From positions 722,127 through 786,126 of the forward strand of contig NZ_FNFH01000002.1 in assembly GCF_900100355.1 (NCBI RefSeq): a stretch of DNA of 64,000 bases, written 5' to 3'. The notes under the pieces were generated by a model. That model searched no databases and was not told the DNA's origin. It saw only the letters and a list, made by a program, of their open reading frames with translations. Made by a program: the position numbers and the translations under genes. The DNA is from Microbulbifer yueqingensis (GTDB lineage: Bacteria; Pseudomonadota; Gammaproteobacteria; Pseudomonadales; Cellvibrionaceae). This document shows positions 37,355 to 45,800 of the stretch, piece after piece (position 1 is the stretch's first letter; each line of letters begins with the position of its first letter).

Positions 37355-37438
37355 GCCGGAAACGCTTTGCACCCGGTCTGTTTGGGTGTATAAGTCAGCC
37401 GCAGCGACAAGCCGTCGCTTCCCTCCGGAGCCCCGTTA

Positions 37439-38131
37439 TTGAACACTGCCCTGCGCACCGCCGAGAACCGCACTTTCGGCCCGAGCGGTGATGATCCAAT
37501 CGACCTGATTGCCGCTGCACTGCGGACCGACGGTTACATCGTGCTACCCGCGCCCCTGCCTCCCGCGGTGCTGGGCGGGCTGCTGCGCCATTTCCGCTCC
37601 ATCGACCGGGAGCATTTCCGGCGCGCGGGTATCGGGCGCGAGGACGAACACCAGCTGAACCGTTTCGTACGCAGCGACAAGATTTTCTGGCTGGACAATG
37701 CCAACCCCGCGGTGAGCGCCTACCTGGCCTGGATGGAGACATTGCGCCTGGGGCTGAACCGGCGACTGTTCCTGGGGCTGTTCGATTACGAGTGCCACTA
37801 CGCCTATTACGATCGCGGCACCTTCTACAAAAAGCACCTGGACGCCTTCAAGGGCAGTACCAACCGGGTGGTGAGCAGTGTGCTTTACCTGACCCCGAAC
37901 TGGCAGCCGCGCGACGGCGGCGAGCTGGCACTCTATTCCCCCGGCGAGGAGGGCCTGGCCCCGGAGGCGCCGCCGTTGATGAAGGTGGCGCCGCGCTTCG
38001 GGCAGATAGTGGTTTTCCTGAGCGAGGAATTTCCCCACGAGGTGCTGCCGGTACAACGGCCGCGCTACAGCGTCACCGGCTGGTACCGGGTCAACAACAG
38101 CCTGGGCGACATCATCGACCCGGCTTCCTGA
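37439..38131 (+). CDS. 2-oxoglutarate/Fe(II) oxygenase, prolyl-hydroxylase-like
   Basis: 230-residue oxygenase of the 2OG-FeII_Oxy_3 / SM-20-like type. The iron facial triad is visible as H133-x-D135 (FYKKHLDAF) and H200 (FPHEVLPV), and R209 in RPRYSVTGWYR is the likely 2-oxoglutarate binder. DGGELALYSP between them is typical of the family. Start is TTG 37439 with CGGAG eight bases before. Substrate unknown; bacterial relatives hydroxylate protein residues such as Pro in EF-Tu, so a protein target is possible. Confidence 0.86.
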   Translation: MNTALRTAENRTFGPSGDDPIDLIAAALRTDGYIVLPAPLPPAVLGGLLRHFRSIDREHFRRAGIGREDEHQLNRFVRSDKIFWLDNANPAVSAYLAWMETLRLGLNRRLFLGLFDYECHYAYYDRGTFYKKHLDAFKGSTNRVVSSVLYLTPNWQPRDGGELALYSPGEEGLAPEAPPLMKVAPRFGQIVVFLSEEFPHEVLPVQRPRYSVTGWYRVNNSLGDIIDPAS

Positions 38132-38161
38132 GGCTCTCCCTGCGGGCAGGGCGCCGGGCCG

Positions 38162-39283
38162 CTAGCCCCGGGTACGGGGATCCTCGTCGTGCCCCTCTTC
38201 TGCATCCTCCTCATCCTGCCGGTCTGCCTCCTCGTCTACCTGGAGGCCGTAACGTTTCGACCGCCAGCGCCACAGCCGCTTGGCCACCTCCTGGCGGTCG
38301 GGATTCTTGTCCGCCTCATCGACGATCTCCTCCCCCAGGAGCTCTTCCAGGATGTCCTCTAGCGTGACCAGGCCCTCCAGGCTGCCGTACTCGTCCACTA
38401 CCGCACTGATCTGCACCCGCCGGCGCAGCATCTTCTGGAATGCCTGGTAGATGGTGGCAGTCTCCGGCAACATCAGCAGATCGCGGCGGAACATGCCCAG
38501 CTTTTCCGTCCGGTCGCCCTTCGCATATGCCAGCAGCAGGTCCCCCTTGAGCACAAAGCCCACCACGCAGTCCGGGTCCTGCCGTTCGTAGATGGGAATG
38601 CGGGAAAAGCGACTCTTCTCCACCTCCTCGTAAGACTCGGCTATGGTCGCGTCCTGTGACAGCGAGAAAACCACCGTCCGTGGCGTCATGACCTCCCGCA
38701 CGGAGTGGTCGCGCAGGGTAAAGAACAGGTTGCGCAGGATGCTGGACTCACGCTCTTCCAGCTGCCCTTCCTCTGCGCCCAGCTGGGCCATCACCGCGAA
38801 TTCCTCGCGGCTGAAACCGGTCAGGGTGGGTCCATGGGACATGCCGCGAGTCAGCCAGTCCGACATTTTCACGAAGGGATACAGCAGCCACACCAGCGCC
38901 CGCAGGGCATAAGCCAGGTATGGTGCCAGCTGGCGCCAGTAAAACGCCCCCAGGGTCTTGGGAATGATTTCGGAAAACACCAGGATCAACAGCGTGAGTA
39001 TGGCGGAGGCAATCCCCAGGTACTGGTTGCCGAATACCGCGGCCGCCTGCGCGCCGGCGCCGGCGGCGCCGGCCGTATGGGCGATAGTGTTCAGGGTAAG
39101 GATGGCAGCCAGCGGCGCGTTGATATCCTGTTTCAGCTCCCGCAGCACGCGGCCGGACCTGTGTCCCTCGCGCTCCAGCAGGCTGATGTAGGGAGTGGTC
39201 ACACTGAGGATGACTGACTCGGCAATAGAGCACAGGAAGGAAAACCCCAGCGCAATCAATACGTAGACGATCAGCAGAACCAT
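38162..39283 (-). CDS. CNNM/CorC-type hemolysin-family membrane protein with CBS pair
   Basis: 373 residues: an N-terminal CNNM (DUF21) domain with three or four hydrophobic helices (LLIVYVLIALGFSFLCSIAESVIL, ILTLLILVFSEIIPKTLG), then two CBS domains (VREVMTPRTVVFSL ... and VVDEYGSLEGLVTLEDILEEL...). There is no C-terminal CorC_HlyC domain; instead an acidic tail rich in Glu and Asp. Relatives export Mg2+ or Na+ or regulate magnesium efflux. Seven bases after the rhomboid gene, hence probably co-transcribed. Confidence 0.87.
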   Translation of the reverse strand: MVLLIVYVLIALGFSFLCSIAESVILSVTTPYISLLEREGHRSGRVLRELKQDINAPLAAILTLNTIAHTAGAAGAGAQAAAVFGNQYLGIASAILTLLILVFSEIIPKTLGAFYWRQLAPYLAYALRALVWLLYPFVKMSDWLTRGMSHGPTLTGFSREEFAVMAQLGAEEGQLEERESSILRNLFFTLRDHSVREVMTPRTVVFSLSQDATIAESYEEVEKSRFSRIPIYERQDPDCVVGFVLKGDLLLAYAKGDRTEKLGMFRRDLLMLPETATIYQAFQKMLRRRVQISAVVDEYGSLEGLVTLEDILEELLGEEIVDEADKNPDRQEVAKRLWRWRSKRYGLQVDEEADRQDEEDAEEGHDEDPRTRG

Positions 39284-39289
39284 CGCGTG

Positions 39290-40213
39290 TCAGGCCGTCC
39301 CTTCTCGATTGGCAAAATGGCGGTCGCCGCCGGCGAGGCAATAGAGTGCGGCAAGCAGGACGCCACAGGCGAACCCGCCCATATGGGCCGCGTTGGCGAC
39401 CCCCACTCCGAGGACCAGGGTCACCAGGCCGGTGGCGCAAAGTAACAGCCAGCCCACCGCCACCGCAACAATACCGCCGGGCACTTCGCGCCAGTCGGGG
39501 TGACGCCGCTGCAGTATAAACACGCAGCCCACCAGCGCGTACACCACCCCGGACATGCCGCCGAAAATGATCTGCGGGGACCACCAGAACTGCGCCAGGT
39601 TGGCAGCCGCCGCACTTACCAGAACCAGCAACAGGAACACGGCACCGCCCGCACGCGCTTCCAGCGGCCGCCCGAGTATCCAGATACCCAGCGCGTTAAA
39701 GAGTGCATGTGGAAGGGAGAAATGCAGGATTGCAGGGCTCCACAGGCGCCAGTACTCACCACTGGAAAAGTGCCAGGCCAGGGTCGAGCGGGCCAGGGTG
39801 AAGTCGGCACTGCGGTCTGGCATGATCACCAGCTCGCGGGCAAAGCTGCCCCCGGCCAGGAACCAGCCGGCAAAACACAGCACGATCAGCACCAGGCTCA
39901 CCGGGGTGCGGTTCAACGGCCAGCTGGGCAGGCCCGGCACCGTGGCCTCGTACTCCCCGGCTGGTGCCTCAGCCGCGGCACCAGCTTCCGGCTCGGCCGT
40001 GACCTGCACCCCTGCCAGCTCCAGCTCGCCGGCCTGCCAGCGGTCCAGCAGCGGCCGCAGCAACTCGGCCAGCCGCGGATCCGGAGTGGCCAGGCGCTGG
40101 CAGTCGCGCTCTTCAGTGATACGTGCGGGCAGGCCGCAGCGACGGATGAAATCCGCTAGTTCGCTGAGGTCCTGTTCGGGGGAAAACTCCCGGACGATGA
40201 TCCAGTCGCTCAA
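39290..40213 (-). CDS. Rhomboid family intramembrane serine protease
   Basis: 307 residues: an N-terminal cytoplasmic domain (about 1-100), then six hydrophobic helices. The catalytic serine is in GGMSGVVYALVG (Ser221) and the histidine in AAHMGGFACG (His277); HALFNALGIW in the second helix is also conserved. Resembles GlpG-type enzymes including the extra N-terminal domain. The start is TTG 40213 with AGAAGG just upstream. The next gene (CNNM protein) begins seven bases after its stop. Natural substrates are unknown. Confidence 0.88.
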   Translation of the reverse strand: MSDWIIVREFSPEQDLSELADFIRRCGLPARITEERDCQRLATPDPRLAELLRPLLDRWQAGELELAGVQVTAEPEAGAAAEAPAGEYEATVPGLPSWPLNRTPVSLVLIVLCFAGWFLAGGSFARELVIMPDRSADFTLARSTLAWHFSSGEYWRLWSPAILHFSLPHALFNALGIWILGRPLEARAGGAVFLLLVLVSAAAANLAQFWWSPQIIFGGMSGVVYALVGCVFILQRRHPDWREVPGGIVAVAVGWLLLCATGLVTLVLGVGVANAAHMGGFACGVLLAALYCLAGGDRHFANREGTA

Positions 40214-40220
40214 GGTGCCT

Positions 40221-40246
40221 TCTTTGGTCTCTGTCTTTGGTCTCTG
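40221..40246. repeat. Perfect 13-bp tandem duplication in the rhomboid leader
   Basis: Two adjacent copies of TCTTTGGTCTCTG (on the minus strand CAGAGACCAAAGA), ending seven bases before the TTG start. One unit abuts the ribosome site of the rhomboid gene, so copy number could alter its translation. Confidence 0.8.
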
Positions 40247-40310
40247 CCTGCTGCGACCGCTGCGGACCCGCTCTTCGCGGCGTCTGGCTTCCGCGCCCGG
40301 CCGGATCTTC

Positions 40311-41543
40311 TCAGACCGCCATCGCGCGCAGGATGATCCGTTTCTTCAGTAACGGGCTGGCATCTACCATACTCAATCCCGTGTTGCGCAACCAGCGCCA
40401 GTGCAGCTCGCCGGCACCGAACAGCGACTTGAAGGTACTCATCGCCTTGAGCGTGGCCGCGTTGTCGCCGCGGCGGCGGCGCTGGTAGCGGGCCAGTACC
40501 GAATTGTCGGAGGGCTCCAGGTCGCGCTTGAGCGCCCGGCCGATTTCCTCGCTCAATACCCGCACATCCTGCAACCCGAGGTTGGCCCCCTGGCCGGCAA
40601 GCGGATGGATACTGTGCGCGGCATCGCCAATCAGCACTGCGCCGGGCCCGAAATAGGATTCCGCGTGGCGCGCGCGCAGCGGGAAGGCGAACCGCTCTCC
40701 CACTTCCTCGACAGTGCCCAGGCGGCTCTCGAAGGCCTTTTCCAGATTCAGCGCGAAGGCGGCATCGTCGAGCATCACCAGCTCGCGCGCCAGCTCGTCA
40801 TCCGCAGACCACACCACCGCGCAGTGGTTTTCATCCCCCAGACCGGCCAGCGGCAGGAAAGCCAGCGGCCCCTCCCTCAGGAAGCGCTGCCGCGCCGTGT
40901 GGTGGTGCGGCTCGCTGCAACGCGCCACGCATACCATCGCGGTCTGGTGATAGTTGGTTTCGGTACAGCGGATATGCAGCAGGTCCCGCACCCGGGAGCG
41001 GACCCCGTCCGCGCCGATCAGCAGGCGCGCACGCAGCACATCCGGGTTGCGCTCGCTCCCCTCGACATCGTTGATACGGTCAGAGCGCGGCTGCAGGTGC
41101 CACTGGCCGCAGTCGCGCCACCAGCTCTCGAGCCGGAAACCGGTTATCAGCTCGGCGTTGGGCAACTGCTCGACGCGCCGGCGGAGCACATCCACCACCA
41201 CATTATTCTCCACGATATGGCCGAGGTTAGGCAGCTGGACATCGCGGCTGTTGAAGCAGACAGAGCCGGTCCCCTCTGCATCCCACACTCGCATCTCGGT
41301 GTAGGGACAGGCGCGGTCGCCGATCAGCGCCCAGGCCCCGACCTCCTCCAGCAGCTCGTAGGATGCCTGCGTGAGTGCCACCACCCGCGGATCGTACTGG
41401 TCGGGTGCCACTTCCGGCAGCGTTTCGGCAGCCTCCAGTACCGCCACCTGGAACTGCGGGTAGCGCACCGCCAGCAGCGCCGCCTGGGCAAGGCCCACCA
41501 TGCCGGCGCCGACCACGGCAATATCGAGACGTTGTCTGTTCAT
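40311..41543 (-). CDS. ubiI: FAD-dependent ubiquinone hydroxylase, UbiI-like
   Basis: Flavoprotein monooxygenase of the UbiH/UbiI family; UbiI performs the C5 hydroxylation of the ubiquinone ring. 410 residues from ATG 41543. Motifs: the dinucleotide fold VVGAGMVGLAQA, LIGADGVRSRVR (DG motif) and LIGDAAHSIHPLAGQGANLG (GD motif; Asp present, as in UbiI). The open frame extends 5' but the upstream translation is unconserved. It is 53 bases behind ubiH; pepP-ubiH-ubiI order is that of E. coli, which supports UbiI rather than UbiF. Confidence 0.9.
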   Translation of the reverse strand: MNRQRLDIAVVGAGMVGLAQAALLAVRYPQFQVAVLEAAETLPEVAPDQYDPRVVALTQASYELLEEVGAWALIGDRACPYTEMRVWDAEGTGSVCFNSRDVQLPNLGHIVENNVVVDVLRRRVEQLPNAELITGFRLESWWRDCGQWHLQPRSDRINDVEGSERNPDVLRARLLIGADGVRSRVRDLLHIRCTETNYHQTAMVCVARCSEPHHHTARQRFLREGPLAFLPLAGLGDENHCAVVWSADDELARELVMLDDAAFALNLEKAFESRLGTVEEVGERFAFPLRARHAESYFGPGAVLIGDAAHSIHPLAGQGANLGLQDVRVLSEEIGRALKRDLEPSDNSVLARYQRRRRGDNAATLKAMSTFKSLFGAGELHWRWLRNTGLSMVDASPLLKKRIILRAMAV

Positions 41544-41596
41544 AGGTGCATTTCCAGCTGTTTGCGCCCCGGCACAAAACCGGCCGGTGCGCTCAA

Positions 41597-42838
41597 TTAA
41601 AGCCCAAAACCGGCGGCCTGGCCGGCGAATCCGGCCCGCAGTGGCGGCGCCAGCGCGAGGCCCAGCAACCCGGCCTGGCGCAGCCCGCCTGCCAGCAGGC
41701 CCGGGGCCGCGAACAGGGACGGGACCCGGTCGCTGAAGCCGATCGTCAGTTGCTGGTCGAGACGGCGCTCCCGGGCATACTCCTGTAATAAGTCTAGCCG
41801 ACCGGATGAATTTTGCGCCATTTCCCCGCAGGCCAGGGCCTGGGCCAGGCCATAACAGTCCCGCAGCGTCAGGTTGAAACCCTGCCCTGCCACCGGGTGC
41901 AGGAAATGCGCGCAGTTGCCCACCAGCACCAGGTCCCGGCGCCATTGCTCACGTGCCAGCGACAGGCTCAGTGGGTAACTGCTCACTTCGCCGCAGCACT
42001 CGATGCGCCCGGCGCGCCAGCCGAACGTCCGCTGCAGTCGCGCCACGAACTCGCCATCCGACAGGCCCTCCAGCTCCCCGGCCCGCTCCCCGGGGCTGGT
42101 CCACACCAGTGCCATCCGGTGGCGGCCGTGCCGGCGTGGCAACGGCAGCAGGGCCATGGGGCCGTCTGCGGTAAAGCGCTCGTAGGCCACACCGCCGTGG
42201 TCACGTTGTACACCCACTGTCGTCACCAGCGCGCGCTGGTTGTAGGTCACCTGCTCGGTGTCGATGCCCAGCCGTCGGCAGAGGGGCGAATTCACCCCGT
42301 CGGCCACCACCAGCAGGCCGGCGCGCAGGGACTGCACTGCCCCCTCCTCTCCACGGTGCCACTGCAGCCGCACACCCTCCGGGGTCATCTGCAGTTCCGT
42401 GACCCGGGCCGGCGCCAGCAACTGCACGGCCGTGGCCGCGAGCGCCCCGTGCAATACGGGGCCCAGGGCCGCGTTCTCAATCACTGCCCCCAGCATATCG
42501 TCGAAACTGGCGCGCGCCTCGCGCCGCGCACGCAGGGAAACACCCAGCGCGTGGCCACGGTCGCTGACCTGCACGCGCCGGATCGGTGCAGCGTACTCTT
42601 TCAGGCGCGACCACAGCCCCAGGCGATCGAACAGCTGCAGGCTGCCAGCCGCCAGTGCGGTGGCACGGGCATCGAAACTGGGCAGGCGAATGCTGGCACC
42701 GGCATCGGGCAGCGGGTGCTGCTCCAGCAGCGCCACCGACAGGTGCGGGCAGAACTGCTGCAGCATCAGCGCCAGGCTGGCACCGGCCATTCCGCCGCCG
42801 ACAATGGCGACATCCACGAACTCTTCGGGCTGGCTCAC
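41597..42838 (-). CDS. ubiH: FAD-dependent ubiquinone hydroxylase UbiH
   Basis: Flavoprotein that hydroxylates C1 (4-position) of the ubiquinone ring. 413 residues. Visible: IVGGGMAGASLALML, LVVADGVNSPLCRR, and LVGNCAHFLHPVAGQGFNL, with Asn where most relatives have Asp, as in E. coli UbiH. The start is GTG 42838 with AGGAGG seven bases upstream; it overlaps the pepP stop as GTGA, implying translational coupling. Middle gene of pepP-ubiH-ubiI. Confidence 0.92.
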   Translation of the reverse strand: MSQPEEFVDVAIVGGGMAGASLALMLQQFCPHLSVALLEQHPLPDAGASIRLPSFDARATALAAGSLQLFDRLGLWSRLKEYAAPIRRVQVSDRGHALGVSLRARREARASFDDMLGAVIENAALGPVLHGALAATAVQLLAPARVTELQMTPEGVRLQWHRGEEGAVQSLRAGLLVVADGVNSPLCRRLGIDTEQVTYNQRALVTTVGVQRDHGGVAYERFTADGPMALLPLPRRHGRHRMALVWTSPGERAGELEGLSDGEFVARLQRTFGWRAGRIECCGEVSSYPLSLSLAREQWRRDLVLVGNCAHFLHPVAGQGFNLTLRDCYGLAQALACGEMAQNSSGRLDLLQEYARERRLDQQLTIGFSDRVPSLFAAPGLLAGGLRQAGLLGLALAPPLRAGFAGQAAGFGL

Positions 42839-44166
42839 AGCAGCGCCTCCTGAACATCCCCGCAACGCATTGCATACTCGATATCGGCGACACTCTTGGG
42901 CGCGCCCGCCGACAATATTTCGGCCCCGTCCTTGAGCAGGGCCACGTCATCCTCGATCCGGATACCGATACCGCGGAATTTCTCCGGCACGTGCTCTTCG
43001 TCGGCACCGACATAGATGCCCGGTTCCACCGTCATCACCATGCCGGTCTCCAGCTGGCGCCACTGGCCGTGCACGCGGTAATCACCCACATCATGCACAT
43101 CCATGCCCAGCCAGTGCCCGGCCCGGTGCATGTAAAAACGACGATAGGCGCCCGACTCGATAATCCCGCTGACATCTCCCCGCAGCAGCCCCAGGTCCAC
43201 CAGCCCCTGGGCGATCACTTCCACACTCGCCTGGTGGGGCGCGTTCCAGTCATTACCGGGGGCGATCGCACAGATCGCCGCCTCCTGGGCCGCCAGCACG
43301 ATTTCGTACAGCGCCCTCTGCGCGCCGCTGAAGCGTCCGTTTACCGGGTAGGTGCGGGTGACGTCAGCCGCGTAGCCGCGGTACTCACAGCCGGCGTCGA
43401 CCAGGACCAGGTCTCCGTTCTTCAGCACTGCACTGTTGTCACAGTAATGCATGACCAGTGCGTTGCGACCGCCGGCGACGATACTCGGGTAGGCGGGCTC
43501 ACGTGCGCCCTCGGCGACGAACCCGTGCAACAGCTCTGCTTCCAGGTGATATTCGCTCAACCCGGGCCGGCAGCGGGCCATGGCGCGGCCGTGCGCCGCC
43601 GCCGTGATCTCCGCGGCGCGGCGCATCAGGCGTATCTCCTGGGCGCTCTTGTAAAGGCGCAGGTCGTGCAGGTGCCGGTCCAGGTCAACCAGTTCCGGCG
43701 CGCCGCCGCTGCCCGGGGCATTGTCCAGTGCGCGCAGGTAGCCATTGAGGCGCCGGTCGAGCTGGGGAAAACGGCCCATGGTGTAGTAGATGCGGCTGCG
43801 CCCCTCGAGCAATCCCGGCAGGATATCGTCCAGGTCGCCGATCGGGAAAGCATCGCACAGTCCACAATGCTCCGCAGCCCGTTCGGGCCCCAGGCGAGGG
43901 CCGTCCCACATTTCCTTGTCCACATCGCGTTCGCGGCAGAACAGCAATGACTCCCCCTGCGCCCGGCCGGGCACCAGCACCAGCAGCGCCTCCGGTTCCC
44001 GAAAGCCGGTCAGGTAGAGGAAATCACTGTCCTGGCGAAACGGGAAATAGGTGTCGCGCGAGCGCAACTGCTCGCGTGCCGCGGGCACGATCGCGAGCCC
44101 ATCCCGCTCCAGCCCCGCCACCAGGCGCGCGCGCCGGCGGGCATACTCCGCTTTGGCAATGGCCAT
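42835..44166 (-). CDS. pepP: Xaa-Pro aminopeptidase P
   Basis: Dimetal (Mn) aminopeptidase removing N-terminal residues before proline. 443 residues (441 in E. coli). An N-terminal domain is followed by the pita-bread fold with metal ligands in VDAGCEYRGYAADVTRTYP (two Asp), GHWLGMDVHDVG (His), VMTVEPGIYV (Glu) and GIRIEDD (Glu). The start overlaps the ygfB stop by one base (TGATG), and its own stop overlaps the ubiH GTG. Confidence 0.96.
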   Translation of the reverse strand: MAIAKAEYARRRARLVAGLERDGLAIVPAAREQLRSRDTYFPFRQDSDFLYLTGFREPEALLVLVPGRAQGESLLFCRERDVDKEMWDGPRLGPERAAEHCGLCDAFPIGDLDDILPGLLEGRSRIYYTMGRFPQLDRRLNGYLRALDNAPGSGGAPELVDLDRHLHDLRLYKSAQEIRLMRRAAEITAAAHGRAMARCRPGLSEYHLEAELLHGFVAEGAREPAYPSIVAGGRNALVMHYCDNSAVLKNGDLVLVDAGCEYRGYAADVTRTYPVNGRFSGAQRALYEIVLAAQEAAICAIAPGNDWNAPHQASVEVIAQGLVDLGLLRGDVSGIIESGAYRRFYMHRAGHWLGMDVHDVGDYRVHGQWRQLETGMVMTVEPGIYVGADEEHVPEKFRGIGIRIEDDVALLKDGAEILSAGAPKSVADIEYAMRCGDVQEALL

Positions 44167-44747
44167 CAGTGCACCGTCGGGCCGCCCTCGTCCCCGGTAG
44201 TGGCCGGGCGACTCGACTCCTGCACGGCGGCGACCTCGGTAAAAATATTCAGCACCGCCACGCGCACGTATTCCTCGACCTGCAGCAGCTGGTTCTCACC
44301 CTCTTCGGAATCGTCCAGTTCAGTTTCATCCACCTGGGCAATAGCCCCGAGGTCCCGCAGGGCCTCTTCGCTGGTGGGCTGCAACTTGCCCTTGAAGTTG
44401 CCGATACCGAAACCGTGCAGGAAGCCCTGGCACCAGTGGCCGAGAGTCAGGGTGCGGGCGGTGAGGTCGGGGTCATCGCTCAGCAGCAGCTGGAAATCGA
44501 AATCGCTGTCTTGCAGGCGTGCCTGACTTTCCTGTGCCAGCTCTATTAGTGCGCGATTGAGCTCCGCCGGTACCGCCTCGAGGTCGAGCTGGGTGGCCAG
44601 CTCCTGCTGCCAGCGCTTTTTGTCGGGGCGCGCCCCCGCCGCCAGCACACCGCAGATAAAACCGTGCGTCTCACTGGGATCGGCCGCGCCGCCGGCGGCC
44701 ACAATCGAATTGGCGAGGGAGTGAAAGTCGGGAGCGGAATTTTTCAT
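44166..44747 (-). CDS. ygfB: UPF0149 (YgfB) family protein
   Basis: 193-residue helical protein starting at ATG 44747 (MKNSAPDFHSLANSIVAAGG). Conserved UPF0149 features: SETHGFICGVLAAG near the N-terminus, GHWCQGFLHGFG in the middle, and an acidic C-terminus. In Pseudomonas aeruginosa YgfB represses an alginate/AlpA-linked peptidoglycan hydrolase pathway; whether that applies here is not known. First gene of ygfB-pepP-ubiH-ubiI. The first 24 codons of the longer open frame lack a ribosome site. Confidence 0.92.
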   Translation of the reverse strand: MKNSAPDFHSLANSIVAAGGAADPSETHGFICGVLAAGARPDKKRWQQELATQLDLEAVPAELNRALIELAQESQARLQDSDFDFQLLLSDDPDLTARTLTLGHWCQGFLHGFGIGNFKGKLQPTSEEALRDLGAIAQVDETELDDSEEGENQLLQVEEYVRVAVLNIFTEVAAVQESSRPATTGDEGGPTVH

Positions 44748-44894
44748 GCTTACAGGTCGATTCCAGTCAGATTTGCTCAGAGTTTGTGCAGTTCGCTGCT
44801 TTCTGCACCGTGCGGCCACGCCGGCGACAGCGGCTTCACGTTAAACAGCAACGACCGCAGTGTAAATTTGTGATTACCTGCGCGGGTGGGATAA

Positions 44895-44923
44895 TTGACC
44901 CACCATTACACCGGCAATATAGT
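44895..44923 (+). promoter_or_regulatory. Sigma-70 promoter for the zapB-like-zapA genes
   Basis: TTGACC (-35, 44895-44900), 17 bases, TATAGT (-10, 44918-44923): both boxes match consensus at five of six positions with ideal spacing. About 70 bases upstream of the zapB-like ATG, in the region divergent from ygfB. Confidence 0.8.
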
Positions 44924-44990
44924 AGCGGAATCTCGCGCGGTCTGTCGTGGCGGGAGTCTATGCAGGGCGCACGCCTAGAACGCAGGAATT

Positions 44991-45194
44991 ATGGATAAAC
45001 TAGAAGCGTTAGAAAGCACTGTGGATTCGCTCATCTCCCGCTGCCAGCAGCTGGCCGAGCAGAACCTCGAGCTGCGCCAGCAGGAAGCCGAGTGGCAACG
45101 CGAGCGCCAGCGCCTGGTAAAGAATAATGAAGCCGCCCGCTCCCGGGTGGAAGCCATGATCAACCGCCTCAAGGGGCTAGCACAAGAATCCTGA
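44991..45194 (+). CDS. TIGR02449-family coiled-coil protein, ZapB-like
   Basis: 67-residue, almost entirely coiled-coil protein (MDKLEALESTVDSLISRCQQ with heptad Leu/Ile spacing). Such small proteins are encoded directly before zapA in many gammaproteobacteria and resemble ZapB, the Z-ring cross-linker. Its stop overlaps the zapA ATG by one base (TGATG), so it is translated together with zapA. A cell-division role is inferred from size, structure and position. Confidence 0.88.
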   Translation: MDKLEALESTVDSLISRCQQLAEQNLELRQQEAEWQRERQRLVKNNEAARSRVEAMINRLKGLAQES

Positions 45195-45514
45195 TGGGTG
45201 AGTCAGCAGCAACGCAGGAAACAGTGACGGTAACGATCCTCGACAAGGAGTACCGCGTTGCCTGCACAGACGAAGAGCGCGCTGAGCTGCAGGCTTCCGC
45301 TCGCCTGCTCAACGAGCGCATGTCACGCATTCGCGCCAGTGGCTCGGTCATCGGTCTCGAGCGCATTGCAGTGATGGCCGCGCTGAATATCGCCCACGAA
45401 CTGATCCAGGCAAAAGCCGAGCTGACGCGCGTGCCCCTCGAGCAGGAAATGCTCGACCGGCTGCAGGACAAGGTCCAGTCCGCCCTCAGCAAAATCGACC
45501 CGAACGAGGCCTGA
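45194..45514 (+). CDS. zapA: Cell division protein ZapA
   Basis: Binds and cross-links FtsZ filaments at the Z ring. 106 residues (109 in E. coli). The N-terminal FtsZ-binding part is TVTVTILDKEYRVACTDEE, followed by LNERMSRIRASGSVIGLERIAVMAALNIAHEL and a C-terminal helix for tetramer formation. Overlaps the upstream coiled-coil gene by one base. 6S RNA follows, as in E. coli. Confidence 0.95.
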   Translation: MGESAATQETVTVTILDKEYRVACTDEERAELQASARLLNERMSRIRASGSVIGLERIAVMAALNIAHELIQAKAELTRVPLEQEMLDRLQDKVQSALSKIDPNEA

Positions 45515-45585
45515 AGCGGCTTGACATTTGCCGCCACAGCCTTTCGCTGCAATATTCCCGCTTAGCGTTTTTTCGCCCTCGTTGT

Positions 45586-45591
45586 TATAAT
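45586..45591 (+). promoter_or_regulatory. -10 box of the 6S RNA promoter
   Basis: A perfect TATAAT seven bases before the predicted 5' end of 6S RNA. The -35 region (about 45563-45568) is a poor match, preceded by a T-rich stretch. Confidence 0.75.
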
Positions 45592-45597
45592 TTCCTT

Positions 45598-45771
45598 ACC
45601 CTGAAGTGTTGGCCAGTTGACTATGTCCTCGAGCCGATACTTTGACCCTGGTGGCAACCAGAGGGCGTTGTTGAGCAAGTCCGCCACGCAGCGGAAAGCC
45701 TGATACGCCCCGGGAGCCGCCACCTTGAACCCTACGGTTCAAGGCTACGTCTACAGCCGCACTTCGGGGCT
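45598..45771 (+). ncRNA. ssrS: 6S RNA
   Basis: About 174 bases between zapA and ygfA, the conserved place of ssrS. The 5' end CCCTGAAGTG (45599-45608) pairs perfectly (one G-U) with CACTTCGGGG (45760-45769), forming the closing stem. The 5' strand holds the conserved ATGTCCTCGAGCCGATACTTTG-type segment (cf. Pseudomonas 6S RNA), and the 3' side contains CTTGAACC...GGTTCAAG. It mimics an open promoter and binds sigma-70 RNA polymerase in stationary phase. End points are estimated from pairing. Confidence 0.88.
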
Positions 45772-45800
45772 CTAATTTCCCTCCCGGTTCGCGAGAAGAA

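Noticed and set aside
37171..37438. A glycine riboswitch upstream of gcvT
   Set aside because: The conserved glycine aptamer core was not recognised on the minus strand; only a generic hairpin is visible.
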